Shown here in pieces: positions 34,456 to 44,441 of a DNA stretch of 46,101 bases. How positions within the stretch are numbered: position 1 is the first letter of the stretch; each line of letters opens with the position of its first letter. Position numbers and translations under genes: made by a program. Origin of the DNA: Fimenecus sp045532175 (GTDB taxonomy: Bacteria > Bacillota > Clostridia > Oscillospirales > Acutalibacteraceae). The stretch lies in contig JAZSFK010000060.1 of NCBI GenBank assembly GCA_045532175.1, forward strand, positions 1 through 46,101, given 5' to 3'. The notes beneath the pieces were generated by a model, which did no database searches, had not been told where the DNA came from, and saw nothing but the letters and a program-made list of their open reading frames with translations.

Positions 34456-34704
34456 TCAGCTTCTATAAAACTTTGAGTGAACCCATCCTTTGATTTGTTC
34501 ATCGTCAAACTCATCAAACAGTTTCCTTTTTTCTTCATCGGTATAATGTGTCAGAAATGTTGCGCCCACCACAATTTTAACGTGGTCCTGACGTTTCCTT
34601 TCATCATCCCTTTTCATCTTTTCAAGCCTCTGTTTTTCTTTTTTCATAGCATTGATTTTTTGCTCAACTTTTTTAAGTTCTTCCGTGTAATTTTTGTTAC
34701 TCAT
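34456..34704 (-). CDS. DUF3847-like small mobilisation protein
   Basis: 82 residues, AAAGGAA upstream. N-terminal Lys/Glu-rich coiled coil (EELKKVEQKINAMKKEKQRLEKMKRDDERKRQDHVKIVVGATFLTH), then FDEFDDEQIKGWVHSKFY. Proteins of this kind sit beside MobA/MobL relaxases in Clostridium-type mobile elements and probably act as a relaxosome accessory (MobC-like). First gene behind the mob leader/terminator. Confidence 0.75.
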   Translation of the reverse strand: MSNKNYTEELKKVEQKINAMKKEKQRLEKMKRDDERKRQDHVKIVVGATFLTHYTDEEKRKLFDEFDDEQIKGWVHSKFYRS

Positions 34705-34741
34705 AACGTTTCCTTTCTGCGTGAATCCCCGCCGGGAAAAT

Positions 34742-34918
34742 AAAAAAAGTCACCCTATCGATTAAGATAGAGTGACCTGTTTGCCAAATCATTATTCTTA
34801 GTTAAGTACGCATAATAGCGCTCATTAATCGTATTACTCCGAAAAAGTATTAATTCAAATATGTCGATTGGTTCTGTCTTTTGAACTCCAATTGTCCAAA
34901 GAGGAATTCCTTATCGAC
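34742..34918 (-). promoter_or_regulatory. Leader/attenuator of the mob operon, homologous to the rep leader
   Basis: Downstream of the promoter, the minus-strand leader has GGAGT followed by a 7-codon ORF at 34825-34802 (Met-Ser-Ala-Ile-Met-Arg-Thr, stop), then TTAACTAA, ATGATTTGG, and a terminator (34776-34742): GTCACTCTATC/GATAGGGTGAC plus TTTTTTT. The terminator lies before the Shine-Dalgarno of the first mob gene. The segment from TTAACTAA to the terminator 5' arm matches the rep leader at 45.5 kb in 35 of 40 positions. The 5' part (about 34918-34860) also contains GTCGAT/ATCGAC able to pair. Confidence 0.75.
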
Positions 34919-34924
34919 AATGTT

Positions 34925-34953
34925 ATTATAGCATAAACTCTTGCAAATTTCAA
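34925..34953 (-). promoter_or_regulatory. Strong sigma-A promoter of the mob operon
   Basis: Minus strand TTGAAA (34953-34948), 17 bases, TATAAT (34930-34925). Transcript would start near 34918 and run through an approximately 210-base leader. Confidence 0.8.
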
Positions 34954-35101
34954 GCTTTATAACACAGAATATTCCGTCCAGATATAATTGTTCTTTTAAA
35001 AATTATACTGTGAAAATACAAACCATAAAGAATGGGTGTTTTCCATTGAATATGGGATAATTGGTGCTTTAATTAATAGAACATAACATTATTATAAACA
35101 T

Positions 35102-35136
35102 AAAAAAAGGCTGTCTCGTTTTAGCAAGTCTGCCAT
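35102..35136 (-). terminator. Probable terminator of the NRPS operon
   Basis: On the minus strand an imperfect hairpin (GGCAGACTTGC...CGAGACAGCC) is followed by TTTTTTTATG. The rest of 34955-35210 is AT-rich and holds nothing else I can support. Confidence 0.5.
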
Positions 35137-35210
35137 AATTTGTGAAATGTAAAATAATTTATGTTAATAAGACACTTATTTCACTATCATAAATTTATAC
35201 TTTTATTTGC

Positions 35211-38200
35211 TTATTCTAAATATCCTATCTTTTTAAAATACTCAACATATTTCTTGATATACTCAAAATCAATGTTATTCCACTCAAAGCCGAGTTTCCT
35301 TAAATATGCAACAGTAAAATAATTTTCAATTCTGATGTTACTGTCATAATTTAGTTTATCGTTTTCATCCATATCACCGATAAATGCTTCAAAGATATGC
35401 TTGCTCTGAGTTTGTTCCATTGTTTTTCTTAGAATATCTGAAAACTCTTTATCACTTACGATTTTCATACTGTTTCCAAGAGCATTCATATATTCAAGAA
35501 GTTTATCAAGATATACAACCTTTGTGCTATTAATATGGAAAACATTTTGTTCTTTGTTAAAGTGTCTTGCAACAGTCATTACTGCCTCTGCAGCTTCGTC
35601 TATTGGTGTGAATTCTGAATAAAGTTCCATAAGATAATCAGGTGCAACACCAAGATTAAGCACAGCTCTTATACGCTGTAAAAATGCATTACTTTCGTAA
35701 TTCTTCTGGAACTTACCATCACTGAAACGATTTGTCAAGTTTCCCATACGCATAATTTGTGCTGGTAGTCCGTCATAAATAGCTTCAAGAACTGCAATTT
35801 CAGCTTCAAACTTACTTCTTACATAGACATTATCAAGAGACTGGTCTATATACAGACTGCTTTCAAAGAAGTGCTTTTCTGTCTCGCTCACATAACCGTC
35901 AAATTGGTCTGCAAAACTGTTTCCGGAAACACTTAAAGTTGAAGTGTGAATAAGTTTTGCATTAGCCTGTTTTGTAAAATCAATAAGTCGTTTTGTTGTT
36001 TCAACATTAGCTTCGTAGAAATACTTGTATGAGCCATAATGCTTTACACTTGCTGCACAGTTGATAACTGTATCAACATTTTTGAGAAGTTCATCATATT
36101 CATAATCTAACAATCCAAACTTATTCTTTTGCAAATCTGCACAAATAACCCTGATACGATTTGTATTTGAATATTTATCTTCAAAATAGAAGTTAAGTAA
36201 TTCATAAAATCTTTGTTCGCTGTCTTCCTGATTCTTACCTCTTACAAGACAATATGCTGTACCGCTGTCGTTATCAAGGAAATCAGCAAGAATATGAATA
36301 CCAAGATAACCTGTTGCACCTGCAAGAAGAATATTACCTACATCACGCTTTGCAGATTCAGTAATGCACTCAGCTTTGTTTTTCTGTAATACAGCATTTA
36401 CTTTTGAATAATCGTAATCATTGAATCCATATGACTGATTATCTCCATTTTCAATACATTCGCAGAGTTTTTCTACTGTTGAATAATCGAATACATTCTG
36501 GATATCAAAGTAAATACCCTCATTATGAGCATCTGCAACAAACTCAATAACCTTTAGACTATCGCCACCAAGGTCATCAAAGAAATCATCACTGATACCA
36601 ACTTGATTTACATCAAATACTTGCTCAAGAATCTTACAAAGTGCTTTCTGAATTGCAGTTTCTGGCTCTTTATATTCTCTATCACTGCTTATATTTTCTA
36701 AATCAACTTTAGGCAGTGCATTTCTATTGGTTTTACCACTTGATGTAAGAGGCATTTCATCAAGATGAGTGAAGATGTGTGGAAGCATATATTTTGGAAG
36801 TTTTGTACCAATCACAGATTTGATTTCTTGTGCAGACTTTTCTTCACCGGTGTAGAAAGCACAGATAAGTTGTCTGCCTTCACTGTTTTTGCGTACAACC
36901 ACAACAGACATATTTATGCCGTCAACACTTGAAATTGCATTTTCAATTTCACCAAGCTCAATACGAAGACCGCGGATTTTAACCTGGAAATCGTTTCTGC
37001 CGACATAAGCAATATTGCCGTCTTCTCTCCAATATGCAAGATCGCCTGTTTTATACATCTTACCTTCGCCAAAGGGGTTGTCAATAAACTTTTCCTGAGT
37101 AAGTATCGGATTGTTAATATATCCTTTTCCAACGCCATCGCCAGCGATGCAGATTTCGCCTATTACTCCTATTGGAACAAGATTCACATATCTATCTGTT
37201 ATATAAATCTGTGCATTTGCGATAGGCTTACCAATGTGAATATCAATTCCGTCTTCACGATTAAGATTCCCTCCAATATCCCATACACTACATTCACTAG
37301 GTCCTATAGGATTGTATACTTTTGATTTTGGAGACTTTTCGTACATCTTTATCAGCAACTCAGCCGGAAGCGGCTCACCCGATGTGCAAATGCATTTGAT
37401 TTGCCTAAGAACGTCTGTGTTACCTTTGTAATCATAATATAGTTTCAATCTTGTTGGGGTTGTCATAACAACATTAATATTGTTATTTTGGGCAACAAAT
37501 AAGAACTTATCCTGAACTGTACTTTCGTTATCATCAAGAATAACCGTTGTGAATCCGTTTGTTAAAGGTAACAAAGATTCCGCAATGAAATAATCAAATG
37601 ATACTGTATTGACACAAGCAAATATACAGTCTTCTTGTTTGTTTAAAGTTTCTAGAGTGTTGTTGTTTTGGCAGAAATTAAGAAGACCATTGCCTGTTAG
37701 CAAACAACCTTTAGGCCTACCAGTACTTCCTGATGTGTAGATAATGTAGCAAGAATCACTATTTATTACAGTTTCAGTTTTATTTGATGTAACAGATTCA
37801 AAATCGTATATATCAATAACATTAGCATTGGTTTTTATCTTTGAATCGGTGATAAGGAGTTTAACATTGCAATCTATACATGCACAATTAATTCTTTCTT
37901 CCGGATAACGCTTATCAAGAGGCAGAAAAACAGCCCCTATTTTTAGTACAGCTAATTGAAATATAATCAACTTATGACTTCTATCAAGATGAATGGCAAC
38001 TGTATCGTTTTCTTTTACACCAAGAGAATTGAGCTTTCCTGCATATTCTTCTACAAGATAAAGAATTTCACTGTACGACAATTTAATATTCTTAAATACA
38101 ACTGCTATTTTATCAGGATTTTTTGTTGCTTGTTCTTCGAAAAGATTGTATACACAATTATTTTTTGGATATTCTACTGCCGTATCATTGAAATCAATGA

Positions 38201-41200
38201 GAAGTGTTTGCTTTTCTTGCGCACTCATTGCCTCAACATCTTTGATATATGATTTTTCATCAAGACACTGTTCTAGAATGAGCTTGAAAGCTTTAATAAA
38301 CTTCTGTATTTTCTGCTCCTTGTAAAGGTCGGTGCAATATTCTACCATTACAACAACATCATTATTTCTCGGCATAATATTGAATGTAAAATCACATTTT
38401 GCTGATGTAATGGGTACAGGCAGAAGTTCAGCCTTTTTATCACCAAAGATAACATCTGTCATTTGCTCACTCTGATAAGCAAACATAACATCAAACAAAG
38501 GATTTCTTCCGCTTGTTTCAATGCCGAGTTTCTTTACAAGTTCTCCAAAAGGATAATTCTGATTATCGATTGCAGAAACAGAGTTTATCTTAACTTCACT
38601 AATCAAATCAATAACAGTCTTGTTTCCTTCGGGCTTGTTTCTGAGTGCAATGGTATTAACAAACATACCTACAGTGTTAAGAAAATGACTGTCCCTACCG
38701 CTTACAGGCATACCTACAACAATGTCTTCATTACCCGAAAACTTTGAAAGCAGAATATTAAAGCAAGACATATAGAAGACATAAGGAGTAATATTCAATT
38801 CCTTACACTTTGCAGTAATTTTGTTATGTAAACCAATATCAATTAAATCATAAACGGAGTTTCCGTTAAATGATTGCTTGTCAGTTCTTTGTGCATCTGT
38901 TGGTAATTCAATAACAGGGATTTCATCATCAAATACAGAAAGCCAATACTTTTCGCTTTCTTCAAGATTTACTTTCTGAACAGCAAATTCACCGTATTGA
39001 ACGACATTGGTACTGATATCTCTGCCCATATAGAGTTCATTGAGTTCTTTAAAGAAAACAGGCATAGTACCACCGTCAGAAATGATATGATGAATATCAA
39101 TCATAACAGTGTTTTCATAATATCCAACACGGATAAGCGGACATTTTTCTAAATCGAAAGGTCTGATAAATGAAAGAATATCATCACTTGAAAGAGCTTC
39201 AACAGCTACGTTCGCTGTTTCATCAATAATCTGCATAATCTGACCGTTCTGATTTTCAAAGTGTGTTCTTAAAATTTCGTGTCTTTCAATAAGTTTGTTT
39301 ATTGCTATCTGCAACTTATCAACATCAAGACTTTCCACTTTGAATACATACGGAATATTGTAAAGAGTTGAATCAGCGTTCATACTCTGTGCAGTATATA
39401 CACGCATCTGTGCAGGTGTTGCAGGAATAACACTACCATACTCAACCTTTGTTGTTTCAAATTCTTTTTTCATCAGTTGTTTTGCAAGGTCCTGTATAGT
39501 TTCACAGTCAAAGATAGTTTTCACCTGAATTTCATAACCTTTTGATTCAAGCTTACTTGTAAGCTCAATTGCTTTAAGACTGTCTCCACCAATATCAAAG
39601 AAATTATCAAGAATACTGATTTTCTCACCATTAAGAATTTCTTTGATAGAACCAACAAGTGCTTGTTCCTCATTAGTTTCAGGCGCAACATATTCAACTG
39701 TTGATTCAATATTCTCAAGGCTAATTTCAGGTAAAGCGTTTCTATTGGTTTTACCACTTGATGTAAGAGGCATTTCATCAAGATGAGTGAAGATGTGTGG
39801 TAGCATATACTTTGGAAGTTTTGCACCAATAACAGATTTGATTTCCTGTGCCGACTTTTCTTCACCTGTATAGAAAGCACAAATTAGTTGCCTTCCTTCG
39901 CTGTTTTTACGGACAACTACAACAGACATATTTATACCGTCAACACTTGAAATGGCGTTTTCAATTTCACCAAGCTCAATACGAAGACCACGGATTTTAA
40001 CCTGAAAATCGTTTCTACCGACATAGGCAATGTTGCCGTCTTCTCTCCAATAGGCAAGGTCCCCTGTCTTATACATCTTGTCTTCGCCAAAGGGGTTATC
40101 AATGAACTTTTCTGCAGTGAGTTCAGGTCGGTTAAGATAACCTGCACCCACACAGTCACCGGCAATACAAAGTTCACCTGTTACACCTATCGGAACAGGC
40201 TTCATATATTTATCTACAATGTAGATTTGTGTGTTTGCTATAGGTTTACCAATGGTGATATCTAAATCCTTAATTTCAGCGTTAGTAACCCACACAGTTG
40301 CTTCTGTAGGACCGTAGATGTTAAAGATTTCCACATCGGTTAGTGTTTTAAGTTCTTCAACCAGTGTTTCTTCAAGAGCTTCACCGCCAAGGATAATTAC
40401 TTTAACTGTTTTAAGATAATCAAGCTGTTCTTTATCAACAATAAGTGATTTCATCTTTGTAGGTGTAGTCTGTAATACATCAGCAGGGTTTACTTTAATC
40501 AAATCATTGAGTTTGCTTTGCAATTTTGCCTGTTCTTCACTTGCAAGAACGATTTCCATACCATTTGCAAGAGGCAACAAACTTTCCGTTACAAAGATAT
40601 CAAAACCAACTGTTGTTACCGATACAATGTTTTTGTAGCTTTCTTTGATAATCTTATGTACTACGTTATTATTATTATTATTATCTACGTAGTTTGCTAC
40701 ATTACTGTGAGTTAAAAGTGTGCCTTTAGGTTTCCCTGTTGAACCCGAGGTATAGATACAATAACAATTATTTTTACTGTCAACACTGACATTAGGATTA
40801 TTAACTTTTGAATTATCAAGCAGTTCAGATATATTTTCTGTAGTAACACAGAACTTTGCACCGCTATCTTCAAGCATATATTCAATTCTGTCCTGAGGAT
40901 AATCAGGGTCAATAGGCATATATGCTGCACCGGATTTAAGAATGCCTATCATTGTTGCGATAAGGCAACTTCTTCTCGGAAGCATAAATGCTACAATATC
41001 ACCTCTGCCAATACCTTTTTCTATGAGTGAACATGCGATTCTGTTCGCTTCTTCATTAAGTGCTTTGTAAGTAAGTGTTTTGTCACAGGCAACAACCGCA
41101 ACCTTGTCGGGTGTTTTTGCAACCTGTTCTTCAATGAGCTGATGAACACATTTATCTTTCGGATAATCAAAAGCGGTATCGTTAAAATCAAACATAAGAG

Positions 41201-42455
41201 TTTGTTTTTCTTCCGATGAAAGAATATTCAATTCATAAATCTTCTTGCTGTCATTTTCAATAGCACTAAAAAGAAGATTACAGATATGCTCGTGTATTTT
41301 CTCAATTTCGTGTTCTGTAAACTTTTCAATGAGATAATCATAATGAACACGGAATATACCTTCACTGTCACGGTCATCAATGTGAATCTGCAAACTTTCT
41401 GTCTGCATTCCGCTGTGATACCAAGTTGTTTCAAGCTCTTCACCGAGAACCTTTGCATTCTGATAACTGAGCATTATATCATAAAGCTTTTCATTAAACT
41501 TATGATTGTTTCTCAGTTCTTCAAGCAAATCGCCATAGTTATACTTTTGGTGTCTTAAAACTGAAAAAAGAGATGTCTCAACAGAATCAAGATTTTCTGC
41601 AAAAGAAGTTTCATTATTTAATTCAATAAGAATTGGAGCAGTATTGATAAACATACCCATTGTATTCTGCTCTATCACACCACTTCTATTAAGCACTGCT
41701 GTACCTATATAGAATCTATCTGCGTTCATCTTCACTCTGTTCATATATGTAGCAACTGCAATCATAAACATAGAAAATACTGATATACCTTTTTCTCTTG
41801 TATATGAGAGAATTTTAATAGCATTTTCATTATCAATAACATAAGTTGCTCTTGTTGATTTAAATGTGTCCGCTTGTTTTTCTGATATGTATGTTACCTC
41901 GTCACACTTTTTAAACTGTGAAATAAAGTAATCCTTATCTTTTGCATTTCGTTTGCTCTCAATATATTTTTCTTCTGCTTCAACATAATCAGCATAAGAA
42001 TATGCCTGTACTTCTTCGTCATTCAGAATTTTATTAAACTGCGTGCCAACAAGAGATAACGTCCATGCATCAGAAATAAAGTGATGCAGCTTTGCAAGCA
42101 TGCCTTTTTTGTCAGGCAGTACAATAATTTTCACATCACAAAGGGAGCCGTAAAAATCAAGCGGCTCTTTTGCATGTTCAGAAGCATAGTTATCAAGTTC
42201 TTTTTTACTGTTGAAAAACAGAACTTCAATATCTTGCTCCTTATATTCTGTTATGTACTGATATGGTTGTCCATCCTCTTCGGAAATTCTGATTCTTAAA
42301 GCATCATTCAAACGATAAAGTTCATTAACAGCTTTCTTCATTTCATCAATCGACTTGTCCGTTTGAATAAGCATACTGCCACAGACGATAGAAATACTAC
42401 CGCCTGTGAATTTTTCCATATCATAAATTAATTTTTGTGGTTTGGTTAATTTCAT
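35211..42455 (-). CDS. Two-module NRPS with terminal reductase: C-A-PCP-C-A-PCP-R
   Basis: About 2414 residues. ATG 42455 (MKLTKPQK) is preferred: the open frame goes to ATG 42482, but only 42455 has AGAGAA in front and matches the start of the duplicated fragment at 44984. Approximate positions counted from the upstream ATG: C1 HHFISDAW 137; A1 YTSGSTGKPKG 580; PCP1 GGDSLKAIEL 964; C2 HHIISDGG 1129; A2 YTSGSTGRPKG 1583; PCP2 GGDSLKVIEF 1971; thioester reductase GATGYLG 2054 with YVRSKFEAE. A1 pocket reads D-I-T-Q-I-G-I-V-W-K, near the glycine signature (DILQLGLIWK). A2 reads D-Y-A-M-C-S-P-V-W-K, which I cannot match. N-terminal C plus upstream ligase and ACP indicate N-acylation; the R domain indicates release as aldehyde or alcohol. 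Predicted product: N-acyl-Gly-Xaa-al. Confidence 0.96.
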   Translation of the reverse strand: MKLTKPQKLIYDMEKFTGGSISIVCGSMLIQTDKSIDEMKKAVNELYRLNDALRIRISEEDGQPYQYITEYKEQDIEVLFFNSKKELDNYASEHAKEPLDFYGSLCDVKIIVLPDKKGMLAKLHHFISDAWTLSLVGTQFNKILNDEEVQAYSYADYVEAEEKYIESKRNAKDKDYFISQFKKCDEVTYISEKQADTFKSTRATYVIDNENAIKILSYTREKGISVFSMFMIAVATYMNRVKMNADRFYIGTAVLNRSGVIEQNTMGMFINTAPILIELNNETSFAENLDSVETSLFSVLRHQKYNYGDLLEELRNNHKFNEKLYDIMLSYQNAKVLGEELETTWYHSGMQTESLQIHIDDRDSEGIFRVHYDYLIEKFTEHEIEKIHEHICNLLFSAIENDSKKIYELNILSSEEKQTLMFDFNDTAFDYPKDKCVHQLIEEQVAKTPDKVAVVACDKTLTYKALNEEANRIACSLIEKGIGRGDIVAFMLPRRSCLIATMIGILKSGAAYMPIDPDYPQDRIEYMLEDSGAKFCVTTENISELLDNSKVNNPNVSVDSKNNCYCIYTSGSTGKPKGTLLTHSNVANYVDNNNNNNVVHKIIKESYKNIVSVTTVGFDIFVTESLLPLANGMEIVLASEEQAKLQSKLNDLIKVNPADVLQTTPTKMKSLIVDKEQLDYLKTVKVIILGGEALEETLVEELKTLTDVEIFNIYGPTEATVWVTNAEIKDLDITIGKPIANTQIYIVDKYMKPVPIGVTGELCIAGDCVGAGYLNRPELTAEKFIDNPFGEDKMYKTGDLAYWREDGNIAYVGRNDFQVKIRGLRIELGEIENAISSVDGINMSVVVVRKNSEGRQLICAFYTGEEKSAQEIKSVIGAKLPKYMLPHIFTHLDEMPLTSSGKTNRNALPEISLENIESTVEYVAPETNEEQALVGSIKEILNGEKISILDNFFDIGGDSLKAIELTSKLESKGYEIQVKTIFDCETIQDLAKQLMKKEFETTKVEYGSVIPATPAQMRVYTAQSMNADSTLYNIPYVFKVESLDVDKLQIAINKLIERHEILRTHFENQNGQIMQIIDETANVAVEALSSDDILSFIRPFDLEKCPLIRVGYYENTVMIDIHHIISDGGTMPVFFKELNELYMGRDISTNVVQYGEFAVQKVNLEESEKYWLSVFDDEIPVIELPTDAQRTDKQSFNGNSVYDLIDIGLHNKITAKCKELNITPYVFYMSCFNILLSKFSGNEDIVVGMPVSGRDSHFLNTVGMFVNTIALRNKPEGNKTVIDLISEVKINSVSAIDNQNYPFGELVKKLGIETSGRNPLFDVMFAYQSEQMTDVIFGDKKAELLPVPITSAKCDFTFNIMPRNNDVVVMVEYCTDLYKEQKIQKFIKAFKLILEQCLDEKSYIKDVEAMSAQEKQTLLIDFNDTAVEYPKNNCVYNLFEEQATKNPDKIAVVFKNIKLSYSEILYLVEEYAGKLNSLGVKENDTVAIHLDRSHKLIIFQLAVLKIGAVFLPLDKRYPEERINCACIDCNVKLLITDSKIKTNANVIDIYDFESVTSNKTETVINSDSCYIIYTSGSTGRPKGCLLTGNGLLNFCQNNNTLETLNKQEDCIFACVNTVSFDYFIAESLLPLTNGFTTVILDDNESTVQDKFLFVAQNNNINVVMTTPTRLKLYYDYKGNTDVLRQIKCICTSGEPLPAELLIKMYEKSPKSKVYNPIGPSECSVWDIGGNLNREDGIDIHIGKPIANAQIYITDRYVNLVPIGVIGEICIAGDGVGKGYINNPILTQEKFIDNPFGEGKMYKTGDLAYWREDGNIAYVGRNDFQVKIRGLRIELGEIENAISSVDGINMSVVVVRKNSEGRQLICAFYTGEEKSAQEIKSVIGTKLPKYMLPHIFTHLDEMPLTSSGKTNRNALPKVDLENISSDREYKEPETAIQKALCKILEQVFDVNQVGISDDFFDDLGGDSLKVIEFVADAHNEGIYFDIQNVFDYSTVEKLCECIENGDNQSYGFNDYDYSKVNAVLQKNKAECITESAKRDVGNILLAGATGYLGIHILADFLDNDSGTAYCLVRGKNQEDSEQRFYELLNFYFEDKYSNTNRIRVICADLQKNKFGLLDYEYDELLKNVDTVINCAASVKHYGSYKYFYEANVETTKRLIDFTKQANAKLIHTSTLSVSGNSFADQFDGYVSETEKHFFESSLYIDQSLDNVYVRSKFEAEIAVLEAIYDGLPAQIMRMGNLTNRFSDGKFQKNYESNAFLQRIRAVLNLGVAPDYLMELYSEFTPIDEAAEAVMTVARHFNKEQNVFHINSTKVVYLDKLLEYMNALGNSMKIVSDKEFSDILRKTMEQTQSKHIFEAFIGDMDENDKLNYDSNIRIENYFTVAYLRKLGFEWNNIDFEYIKKYVEYFKKIGYLE
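36718..37094 (-). repeat. Near-identical A-domain segment, copy in module 2
   Basis: Encodes the A-domain C-terminal subdomain (EKFIDNPFGE through the SGKTNRNALP region). Almost base-for-base the same as 39736-40112, offset 3018, while the substrate-binding cores of the two A domains differ strongly. Confidence 0.85.
39736..40112 (-). repeat. Near-identical A-domain segment, copy in module 1
   Basis: Partner of 36718-37094. High nucleotide identity limited to the subdomain points to recent gene conversion or core swapping. Confidence 0.85.
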
Positions 42456-42499
42456 TTTACTAATTCTCTTTTTTTGAAACATAACGACATAAATAAATT

Positions 42500-42721
42500 T
42501 TATTGCTTTTCAATAAATGTGATAACATCGCCAACTGTTTTTAATTCTTTAATTTTTCTATCAGGAATTTCAATATCAAACTCTTCTTCTACAATACAAG
42601 CCAACTCTGCTAAATCGTAAGAAGTAAGACCTAAATCTGACTTTAAATTTGAAGCTTCTGTTATTTCAAATACATTAATACCTGTGTTTTTAGATAGTAT
42701 GGATTTTAATCTTTCTAACAT
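42500..42721 (-). CDS. Stand-alone acyl carrier protein of the right NRPS operon
   Basis: 73 residues. Pantetheine serine in LGLTSYDLAELA (about residue 34); helix III EEEFDIEIPD. Its ATG directly abuts the stop codon of the ligase and it is followed by the NRPS, giving the order ligase, ACP, NRPS. Paralogous in role to the ACP at 5.8 kb but clearly different in sequence, so the two loading systems are probably not recent copies. Confidence 0.92.
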   Translation of the reverse strand: MLERLKSILSKNTGINVFEITEASNLKSDLGLTSYDLAELACIVEEEFDIEIPDRKIKELKTVGDVITFIEKQ

Positions 42722-44305
42722 TTAAGTATTCTCCCTGTTTCGTTTTATTTTTTTGCTCGTTGTTTTTTCAAAAGGAATCTCCCTCAATTTGATTTTGTTA
42801 ATATTTTTATATGCGGGAAGTTGCTGATTAACCCTTTCGATATCTTGCATAAGTTGCTCTTTTAAGGTATGGCAAAATTTTGAATCAATATAAATCTCTG
42901 CAATTATTAATCCATTTTCTCCATAAACCAACACTTCTGATACATAGTCTATTTTATATATTAAATTTTCTATTTCTTCAGCTGAAACATTTTTACCATT
43001 TTCAAGAATAATCAAATTTTTCTTTCGACCTGTGATAAAAACAAAATTATCTTTGTCTATGCATCCTAAATCTCCGGTTTTAAACCAGCCATCTTGAAAG
43101 GATTTATTGGTTTCATCTTCGTTTTTATAATATCCCGATGAAACAGAAATGCCTCTTGCCCATATTTCGCCTTCAACAATCTTTACCTCGCAATTTTCTA
43201 CTACTTTACCAACAGAATTTTTACGATGATAATAGTCAAAATTAACAGTTAAAAGTGGCGAACATTCTGTTAAACCATAACCTTGAAAAAGATTGATACC
43301 GATACCGTTGTATTTACTAACCAAACCTTCTTTTAACGGCGCACCACCACACATCAATATTCTCAAATTACCCCCAAAAGCTTTTTTTACATCTTTTAGT
43401 AAAAAATTACTTATATCAATTTTGCTTTTATAAAATATTCTGCATAGTGTTGTTGCAAAGTTAAATAAAGCTTCTTTATTCTGTTCTTTAACTGTGTTTT
43501 CAACCTTTTGATATAATTTCTCCGCAATCAATGGCACCACAAACATAACTGTAGGACGGTATTCTTTAAATTCTCTTTGTAGATATTTTATTCCTGATGA
43601 TATACATATCGGTACACCTTTGTAAGTCATTCCAAGTATTGTACATGTAAATTCATACACATGATTAAAAGGCAACACCGACATAATCACATCCTTTTCG
43701 TGTTGAACGTTTACTGCACCTAATCCTTGAAGAACATTATTGGCGATATTTCTCTGTGTTAACATAACACCTTTGCTTGACCCAGTAGTTCCTGACGTAA
43801 AAACAATAGTCGAAAGTTTATCAGATTCAACAACAGGTAGAGTTTGCTTGTTCCTTGTTTCAATGAAAATGTTTTCTAACGGTGTTGAGATAATGTTAAC
43901 GCTTTTATATGATGCAATCTCGGTTGCTATATCTTCATATTCTTTATCAAAAAACAGCAAGTCAACATCGGCCTGATTGATAATAACTGTCAACTCTTTT
44001 ACTGTTAACTCTTTGTCTAAAGGTACAATAACAAGTCCTGCAAAAATAGTTCCTAAATACGCAATTATCCATTCGTAACTAGAAGCACCAAGTATAGCAA
44101 TGTGTTTTACATTTGGATAATTATTTAATATGTAACGTGCACAATTTTTACTGTCATTAAATAAATTGTTATATGTTTTTTGAAAAAGTATCTTTTTCTT
44201 TTTATATTTTATTGCAACAGAGTCACCATAAAGTTTGCTGGAGCGTTCTATCAATTCAAAAATAGAATCAATATGTTCATTTTTATAAAACTCATATTTT
44301 TTCAA
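42722..44305 (-). CDS. AMP-dependent acyl ligase loading the ACP
   Basis: 527 residues starting at TTG 44305, read because no ATG or GTG is in frame nearby (an ATG 5 bases upstream is out of frame) and GGATGAG lies upstream. ANL motifs: IVFTSGTTGSSKGVMLT (about residue 167), FQGYGLTECSPLL (about 335), FKTGD, and the C-terminal lysine of TTSKKIKR. FadD-like but sharing the operon with an ACP and NRPS, so probably a fatty acyl-AMP/ACP ligase supplying the N-acyl chain. Stop codon and ACP start are adjacent, implying coupled translation. Confidence 0.9.
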   Translation of the reverse strand: MKKYEFYKNEHIDSIFELIERSSKLYGDSVAIKYKKKKILFQKTYNNLFNDSKNCARYILNNYPNVKHIAILGASSYEWIIAYLGTIFAGLVIVPLDKELTVKELTVIINQADVDLLFFDKEYEDIATEIASYKSVNIISTPLENIFIETRNKQTLPVVESDKLSTIVFTSGTTGSSKGVMLTQRNIANNVLQGLGAVNVQHEKDVIMSVLPFNHVYEFTCTILGMTYKGVPICISSGIKYLQREFKEYRPTVMFVVPLIAEKLYQKVENTVKEQNKEALFNFATTLCRIFYKSKIDISNFLLKDVKKAFGGNLRILMCGGAPLKEGLVSKYNGIGINLFQGYGLTECSPLLTVNFDYYHRKNSVGKVVENCEVKIVEGEIWARGISVSSGYYKNEDETNKSFQDGWFKTGDLGCIDKDNFVFITGRKKNLIILENGKNVSAEEIENLIYKIDYVSEVLVYGENGLIIAEIYIDSKFCHTLKEQLMQDIERVNQQLPAYKNINKIKLREIPFEKTTSKKIKRNRENT

Positions 44306-44306
44306 T

Positions 44307-44429
44307 TCATCTCATCCTTTCACCACAAGAACAATGTTCACAAATGTTTTTAGAATAACATTTTTTATCAATGGTTACGTTAATTTTTTTATTAAAAATA
44401 GAGATTTTTTCTACAAATTCTTTGCTCAT
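44307..44429 (-). CDS. Possible 40-residue Cys-rich leader ORF before the ligase
   Basis: ATG 44429 reads MSKEFVEKISIF..., ending CYSKNICEHCSCGERMR, and stops one base before the TTG of the ligase. There is no good Shine-Dalgarno. It may serve translational coupling for the weak TTG start, or be chance; four cysteines in twelve residues are the only notable feature. Confidence 0.25.
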   Translation of the reverse strand: MSKEFVEKISIFNKKINVTIDKKCYSKNICEHCSCGERMR

Positions 44430-44441
44430 TTCCGCAATTTT

